This document shows, piece by piece, positions 59,255 to 64,000 of a stretch of DNA of 64,000 nucleotides. The position numbers and the translations under genes are program-made. Position 1 is the stretch's first letter; each line of letters opens with the position of its first letter. The notes beneath the pieces were generated by a model. It searched no databases. It had not been told where the DNA came from and saw only the letters and a list, made by a program, of their open reading frames with translations. This DNA comes from Gigaspora rosea (Eukaryota; Glomeromycota; Glomeromycetes; Diversisporales; Gigasporaceae), in assembly GCA_003550325.1 (NCBI GenBank), contig QKWP01000495.1, positions 206,479 through 270,478 on the forward strand. Reading direction: 5' to 3'.

Positions 59255-59715
59255 ATCTATTAAAAAGTTTTTGAATTCATCCGAATGTCATGTGCTCATC
59301 CGGATTGCAACCTTGTACACATTTTCGGTATGCTCTGCTCTCGCTATAATGGTCGGGCTGGAAAATTTTATCTATTATAACGAAATATCCGCTATAACGT
59401 TATACAGTATAATAATAAAAATTTTAAATTGTTCTTAGAAAATTTCAAGATTTCTTTGCTATAGCGAGAGATCGCTATAAAAATCTATTATCACTTGAGA
59501 ATTTTTCAACATTTTGTAACTTTTCAATTGTTCCATGGCATGGTTCAAACAATTTTTATGATAGGATATATATATGAAAATTATGACTAATATTACATAA
59601 CTAAGGCGATTGAAACAGTCAATTTCTGATAATATTCTTTTACTGATATTATGCCTTTTTAGCTTGCAACAAGAAAATATAAAGTTTCGGGAATTATATG
59701 TATTTGTTTTTATAA

Positions 59716-59967
59716 TCAGGATTTAGGATTATAAGGGGATTTATCCCAATTTTCAGTATCAACCACGGTAGTAATTTGTTGATTCGAAACTAATTTCCAC
59801 AAAGTAAGATTAGAAACTCTGACCAAACGAGTCAAATTAGAGTTCGTCACAGAATTCACAAAGACTATTTCGATACACAACATATCAGTATATATACTCA
59901 TTTTTATATTTTGAATTATATATTTTATAGATATACAGTTAGAGACCGTCAAATATTTGGATATCAA
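59716..59967 (-). CDS. Hypothetical exon or ORF
   Basis: The 3' two thirds look coding: VFVNSVTNSNLTRLVRVSNL, then TLWKLVSNQQITTVVDTENW, then DKSPYNPKS and a stop. They follow a possible acceptor (TATCGAAATAG, ~59868). Richer in G/C codons than surroundings. The N-terminal part of the open frame (MISKYLTVSNCISIKYIIQN) is probably intron. Could be the last exon of a gene interrupted by nearby insertions. No domain recognised. Confidence 0.35.
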   Translation of the reverse strand: MISKYLTVSNCISIKYIIQNIKMSIYTDMLCIEIVFVNSVTNSNLTRLVRVSNLTLWKLVSNQQITTVVDTENWDKSPYNPKS

Positions 59968-60133
59968 TTTGGATATATTTTGATATTATTTGGATATAAA
60001 TTTTAATAGGTATATATGGGTCCTCAAAAGTAGAAACAAGGGAATTTGCCCAATCACGGGTTTGAGAAAATCAGCAAAAACTATTTTGTTACACAAAATC
60101 ACATTATTCATGATTAACAAACCTGTTTAAACA

Positions 60134-60413
60134 GGGGGGATGGCTAAAGCCAGGTACATCACGAGATTACCCGATTTTTCCGATTTTTAATTAATAATAG
60201 GGTTAGGGTTAGTGTTGGGTTAAAGTTAGGTTAGGAAGTAGTTTATGTGTGGTAAAATCGCATTTCTGACACTTTTACTTAGTCAACCAAGACCGGTTTA
60301 GATAGCCATTTTTTATATATTTCGTGTTTTTGTCTTTGCCGCCTCGCTTTGTTCGGACTGATCCGGGTTATATATCAGGTAATTTCGTGATGTACCTGGC
60401 TTTAGCCTACCCC
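60134..60413. mobile_element. TIR element with TTAGGG-like core
   Basis: The left end GATGGCTAAAGCCAGGTACA + TCACGAGATTACC (~60138-60172) matches the complement of GGTAATTTCGTGATGTACCT + GGCTTTAGCCTACC (~60379-60411). The core has AATAGGGTTAGGGTTAG (60197-60213) and further variants. No ORF. Confidence 0.65.
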
Positions 60414-60948
60414 GTATTATCTGTCAGGTATGTTTGTAACAGAATTTTTTATAGAAATTCACGATAGAAGCTACGATAATTTTCATACAAACTAATTCAC
60501 CTTTCGCCATTACCATAATAACATGTTGCATGCCACTGGAATAACGAGTGAAGGTTCGTAATAAAATTTTCTACAGTGGCTAACGATGTCCTTAATGCAA
60601 TTTTAACTACATACTGTGGACACTGAATAGCAAGGAACAGGATTTTACAATTTAATGCAAAATTAGCAGCCTTAATTTCAAGTAAGATTGTAACAGAATT
60701 ATTTTAGCCCATATAGAATCTTAATAATCCTGTACAACTAACTGGCCTTTTATTGTTACTGGAATGGTGTGCAAGTTTTGTAACAGAAATTTTACAACAA
60801 TTCACAATAGGAATCGCAATATTTTATTCCAATACAAACCATCTCAACTTTACCTATTAGAGCAATGAGTAAGTTTTGTAACAATTTTCTAGTTAACATT
60901 ACACATAACTGTTGAAATTGAAGGATGTCCTTTTTTCTAGAGTAAGGC

Positions 60949-61097
60949 TAGAGGTTGGAACCGGTTTTAATAATTCGGGTTTATCACGTGAATTTTGTGA
61001 TATTATAGAATTTATTAAAATTTAATTGGATTAAATTCTAAAATATCACAAAATTTACGTGATAAACCCGAATTATTAAAACCGGTTCCAACCTCTA
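60949..61097. mobile_element. 149-bp hairpin hAT MITE with perfect 8-bp target duplication
   Basis: TAGAGGTTGGAACCGGTTTT and onward is complementary to the right half almost to the centre (GATATTATAGAATTTA / TAAATTCTAAAATATC), giving a ~65-bp stem. AGTAAGGC is duplicated exactly at 60941-60948 and 61098-61105. It inserted across the left edge (TAA|GGCC) of the element at 61103-61352. Confidence 0.88.
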
Positions 61098-61102
61098 AGT
61101 AA

Positions 61103-61352
61103 GGCCATTCGAAGTTGATTCTTTGGTTAGCATCACTTTTCCAGGACTCTCGGGAGGGGGGGTAAAATGAAACGAACATATGAAATGAACATATAAAAAT
61201 GAACAAAGATGGGCCAATTTCATTGGTTGATATAAATCAGGTGACTGGTGAGAGTCATCCAGCGTTTTGATTGGCTGTTCGTTTTCGGGGGAGGTGGGGA
61301 AGACTTCAGCTAAGTGGGGTGATGTTAACCAAAAAATTAACTTCAAACGGCC
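61103..61352. mobile_element. GGCC-ended PIF/Harbinger-like MITE (250 bp)
   Basis: GGCCATTCGAAGTTGATTCT + TTGGTTAGCATCA pairs with the complement of TGATGTTAACCAAAAAATTA + ACTTCAAACGGCC. TAA flanks both sides (61100-61102; 61353-61355). Related to 13237-14020. The minus-strand open frames over it are not genes. Confidence 0.78.
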
Positions 61353-61780
61353 TAATATATTATTTTACTTGTAGGTGCAGATGGGTTCCATGACCATTCA
61401 AACAATGCAAGAGTCTCTTATTTGGTGATTAGGCACTGTTGCTGCAAACTATAGTGCAAGGAAGGCGCGTATGAAGTTTAATTCAGTTCATGAGTTTCAA
61501 GAGAATGTAAATTACCAAGATGAGTGTGAAGTTTACTTCGTAAGGGCAGTGTCATTAATCACCTGATTATTTTTTATCAGAGGCCTACCCCCCCCTCTTT
61601 CTTAATATATAAATAGTCAGGTTCTTATATATAATTTTAACTTTTTTTACCCCCCTCCCCCCCTAAAAAATCACCTGATTTTTGTTACTCCCCTAATCAG
61701 TATGAAATTTAATTTGATCCCTTTAATAATTGTATCTCTGATTAACGTAATCAGTTAAATTATATTCACTTTAACAATTA
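61353..61780. other. Unassigned segment with a short coding-like piece
   Basis: On the plus strand 61455-61560 reads AANYSARKARMKFNSVHEFQ, then ENVNYQDECEVYFVRAVSLI, preceded by stops. It looks protein-like but has no start, no recognised domain and no context. The rest has C-rich tracts (61588-61600; 61650-61664). Confidence 0.2.
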
Positions 61781-62222
61781 GGCCATGCAAAAATTAATTT
61801 TTCGTTTTACATAACCTGGTGTTTCAAAATTCCGGTCGGTGGGTCAGATTTTTTTTTTAAAAAAAAATTAAATTTGCGTGGCCTAAATTAATTTATATTC
61901 ACATCTAAGACCATGCAAAGTTAATTCTTCGGTTTGCATAACATGGAATCAGAAAATTTTGATTTTTTTTTATCGGTCCTATTGGGTAATTCTGGAAAAT
62001 TAAGGTCATCAGGGGACGCCGGAAAAAAAATTAGATGCCAAAATTGGAGTAATTGGCACAATAGGAATTTTAAAAAAAATTTTTTTTGGAAAAATTGGGT
62101 CAGCGTTTTGCAAAACGAAAAATTAACTTTGCGTGGCCTGGCCATGCAAAGTTGATTTTTTGTTTTGCATAACACGATGTTCCAAAATTTTAGTCAGTGG
62201 ATCAGATTTAAGTTGGCTGATC

Positions 62223-62282
<60 letters not shown>

Positions 62283-63537
62283 NNNNNNNNNNNNNNNNNN
62301 NNNNNNNNNNNNNNNNNNNNNNNNNNNNNNNNNNNNNNNNNNNNNNNNNNNNNNNNNNNNNNNNNNNNNNNNNNNNNNNNNNNNNNNNNNNNNNNNNNNN
62401 NNNNNNNNNNNNNNNNNNNNNNNNNNNNNNNNNNNNNNNNNNNNNNNNNNNNNNNNNNNNNNNNNNNNNNNNNNNNNNNNNNNNNNNNNNNNNNNNNNNN
62501 NNNNNNNNNNNNNNNNNNNNNNNNNNNNNNNNNNNNNNNNNNNNNNNNNNNNNNNNNNNNNNNNNNNNNNNNNNNNNNNNNNNNNNNNNNNNNNNNNNNN
62601 NNNNNNNNNNNNNNNNNNNNNNNNNNNNNNNNNNNNNNNNNNNNNNTCATGTTCACATATAAGGCCACGCAAAATTAATTTTTCGGTTTGCATAACATGG
62701 AATCAGAAAATTTTGTCGGATCTATCGGGTAATTCCTGTAGATCAAGGTCATTATCGGGGGACAACGGAGAAAAGATTAAATGCCAAAATTGATGCAATT
62801 GGTACAATAGGAATTTAAAAAAAAAAAAATTTTTTTTTTGGAGAAATTGGGCCGCTGGTTTTGCAAAATGAAAAACTAAATTTGTGTGGCCTGGCCAATT
62901 TTTTTTTTGCATAACATGGTGTTCAAAATTTAAGTAGGCAGATCGATTTTTTTTTTTTTAATCAACTAGGCCACGCAAAATTAATTTTTCAGGTTGCATA
63001 ACATGGAATCAGAAAATTTTGTAGATCTATCGGGTAATTCTAGAAGATCAAGTTTATCATCGGGGACAACAGAGAAAAGATTAAATGCCAAAATTGGAGC
63101 AATTGGCACAATAGGAATTTAAAAAAAATTTTTTTTTTTGGAAAAATTGGATCGCGGGTTTTGCAAAACGAAAAACTAAATTTGCGTGGCCTGGCCAATT
63201 TTTTGTTTTGCATAACACGGTGTTCAAAAATTCAAGTTGGCGGATCAGTTTTTTTCTTTTCTTTTTTTTTTTTTTTTAATCTACTATAAATTAATAAGCT
63301 CATGTTCACATATAAGGCCACGCAAAATTAATTTTTCGGTTTGTATAACATGGAATCAGAAAATTTTGTCGGATCTATCAGATAATTCCAGAAAATCAAG
63401 GTCATCACCGGAGAAAAAAATTAAATGCCAAAAATGAAAAAATTGTCACAATAGGATTTTTTTTTTAAAAAAAGATTTTTTTAAAAAAAAACTGGGTCGG
63501 TGGGTTATGCAAAACGAAAAATTAACTTTGCGTGGCC
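61781..63537. repeat. Head-to-tail array of GGCC-ended MITEs
   Basis: Related elements lie at 61781-61883 (short version), 61909-62138, 62140 into the gap, 62663-62891, 62969-63191 and 63316-63537. Each runs GGCCACGCAAAATTAATTTT...GCATAACATGGAATCAGAAA...AATTGGCACAATAGGAATTT...TTTTGCAAAACGAAAAAYTA + AYTTTGCGTGGCC. They are separated by second-type units starting TGGCCAATTTTTTGTTTTGC and ending in a T tract and CTCATGTTCACATATAA. The period between complete copies is 306-347 bp. The small ORFs here, including the poly-F and poly-K ones, are translations of the repeats and gap. Confidence 0.85.
62283..62646. other. Assembly gap (364 N)
   Basis: It follows a ~57-nt poly-T run inside the MITE array. 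Its true length is unknown. Confidence 0.95.
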
Positions 63538-63858
63538 TTATCGACTTTTCAATTATATTTTGTATGTATCAATCGAACAGATTAGTCCAGTAAAAAATAT
63601 AATTGAAAGGCAGCGATAGGTTTTCCCTTACCTGACACACATGATCGTACTGGTCCTGCGCGGCATCGCATGCTGCGCAGCTATCTTATTAGATTATAGC
63701 ATCAAAAGCTTTTAACCGTTGTATCGCAAAAATTTATTAAGTGATCAGACTTTTATTATTAAGTAAAAAAGTTGGGCCTAAAATTTTACACCTGATCAAT
63801 CAAGCAGGTCAATTTTCAATAAATAGTCAAATTCCTTGGTTTCTACTTTTGAGGGCCC
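63538..63858. other. Right end region of the 3.84-kb element
   Basis: About 320 bp of unique-looking sequence up to the right TIR (63829-63858). Nothing coding. The internal palindrome GCGCGGCATCGCATGCTGCGC (63658-63678) is unusually GC-rich for the region. Confidence 0.4.
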
Positions 63859-64000
63859 ATATATTCTATCGTTGCACTATACCGTAAGAGATCACATTAT
63901 GTATTGTCATTATATTCAATATCCATAAAATTAATTATGATATTTAGTATAAAAATTTTGGATAAAAAACAAATTTTTGGTTAATGTTAAAATTTGATAA
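63859..64000. repeat. Start of segmental duplication copy C
   Basis: ATATATTCTATCGTTGCACT + ATACCGTAAGAGATCACATT and the following TTGTCATTAT, ending TTTTTGGTTAATGTTAAAAT, match 50622-50900 and 38255-38570 with indels. The short left part of the copy is at 59986-60017. A third TPR-kinase copy may therefore lie beyond the window. Confidence 0.7.

Larger units (their letters stand above)
50549..59480. repeat. Segmental duplication, copy B
   Basis: It is colinear with 38078-46510. It carries the open TPR-kinase gene, and an internal tandem duplication of the upstream region (about 54740-56700 repeated at 56715-58080). It lacks the three insertions private to copy A. It ends near GAGAGATCGCTATAAAAA (59480). 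Confidence 0.88.
60018..63858. mobile_element. 3.84-kb composite TIR element inside duplication copy C
   Basis: The left end GGGTCCTCAAAAGTAGAAAC + AAGGGAATTTG (60018) and right end, the complement of GGGCCCTCAAAAGTAGAAAC + CAAGGAATTTG (63858), match at 26-27 of 30 positions. The flanks are ATATAT on both sides. Outside, TTTTAATAGGTATATAT and ATATATTCTATCGTTGC join to re-form the segment that is continuous at 50613-50640 in copy B, which is an empty site. No transposase was seen. The interior is a nest of smaller elements plus a 364-N gap, so coding sequence could be hidden in the gap, but ~0.4 kb is too little for a transposase. Superfamily not assigned. Confidence 0.8.

Noticed and set aside
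62123..62693. ORFs of 160-180 codons across 62.1-62.7 kb
   Set aside because: They consist of poly-F or poly-K from the T tract and undefined residues from the N gap.

Overview
The window looks like a gene-poor, transposon-rich stretch of a very AT-rich filamentous fungal genome, most probably an arbuscular mycorrhizal fungus (Glomeromycotina, Rhizophagus-like). The reasons are: expanded TKL-type protein kinases fused to TPR arrays, with HCDFHSGN catalytic loops and DLG instead of DFG; Sel1-like-repeat and kinase debris; a SAM-domain gene remnant; LINE and Ty3 elements; short introns of GTAAGT...TAG type; and a secreted-peptide gene with tiny exons. The assignment rests on recognised family style, not on a search.

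Layout. 1-9.4 kb: decayed repeats only. These are a TTTCGAAA palindrome, a frame-broken SWIM zinc-finger transposase-like remnant, a nest of long hairpins, a hAT-type miniature element, a dead LINE on the minus strand (4.5-7.0 kb), and a large inverted repeat enclosing one orphan exon of a mitochondrial-type tryptophanyl-tRNA synthetase. 9.4-14.4 kb: AT-rich DNA with several terminal-inverted-repeat (TIR) elements. 14.7-21.9 kb: a complete-length but inactivated Ty3/gypsy retrotransposon with two ~0.9-kb LTRs and a 4-bp target duplication. It has split a minus-strand SAM-domain gene, whose halves lie at 21.9-22.4 kb and 14.4-14.7 kb. 23.1-24.3 kb: an apparently intact six-exon caleosin, the cleanest gene here. 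25-33 kb: three single-N joins flanked by perfect direct repeats (35, 1748 and 70 bp), almost certainly unmerged contig overlaps. At 30.4-31.4 kb there is a minus-strand gene for a 52-residue secreted peptide in which seven successive internal exons are only 3 or 6 nt long.

34-37.5 kb: local duplications interrupted by hAT-like insertions. 38.1-46.5 and 50.5-59.5 kb: two copies of a segmental duplication, each with a minus-strand TPR-kinase gene. Copy A is a pseudogene with stops and frameshifts. Copy B is open (915 residues, two exons) with 16 TPR units. A third copy starts at 63.86 kb and runs off the window. It is interrupted by a 3.84-kb element with 30-bp TIRs (60.02-63.86 kb) that holds nested miniature elements, a tandem array of GGCC-ended repeats and a 364-N gap. 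Comparing the copies gives natural empty sites for several insertions.

The only genes I would call probably functional are the caleosin, the copy-B TPR-kinase and the micro-exon secreted peptide. No rRNA, tRNA or CRISPR array was recognised.
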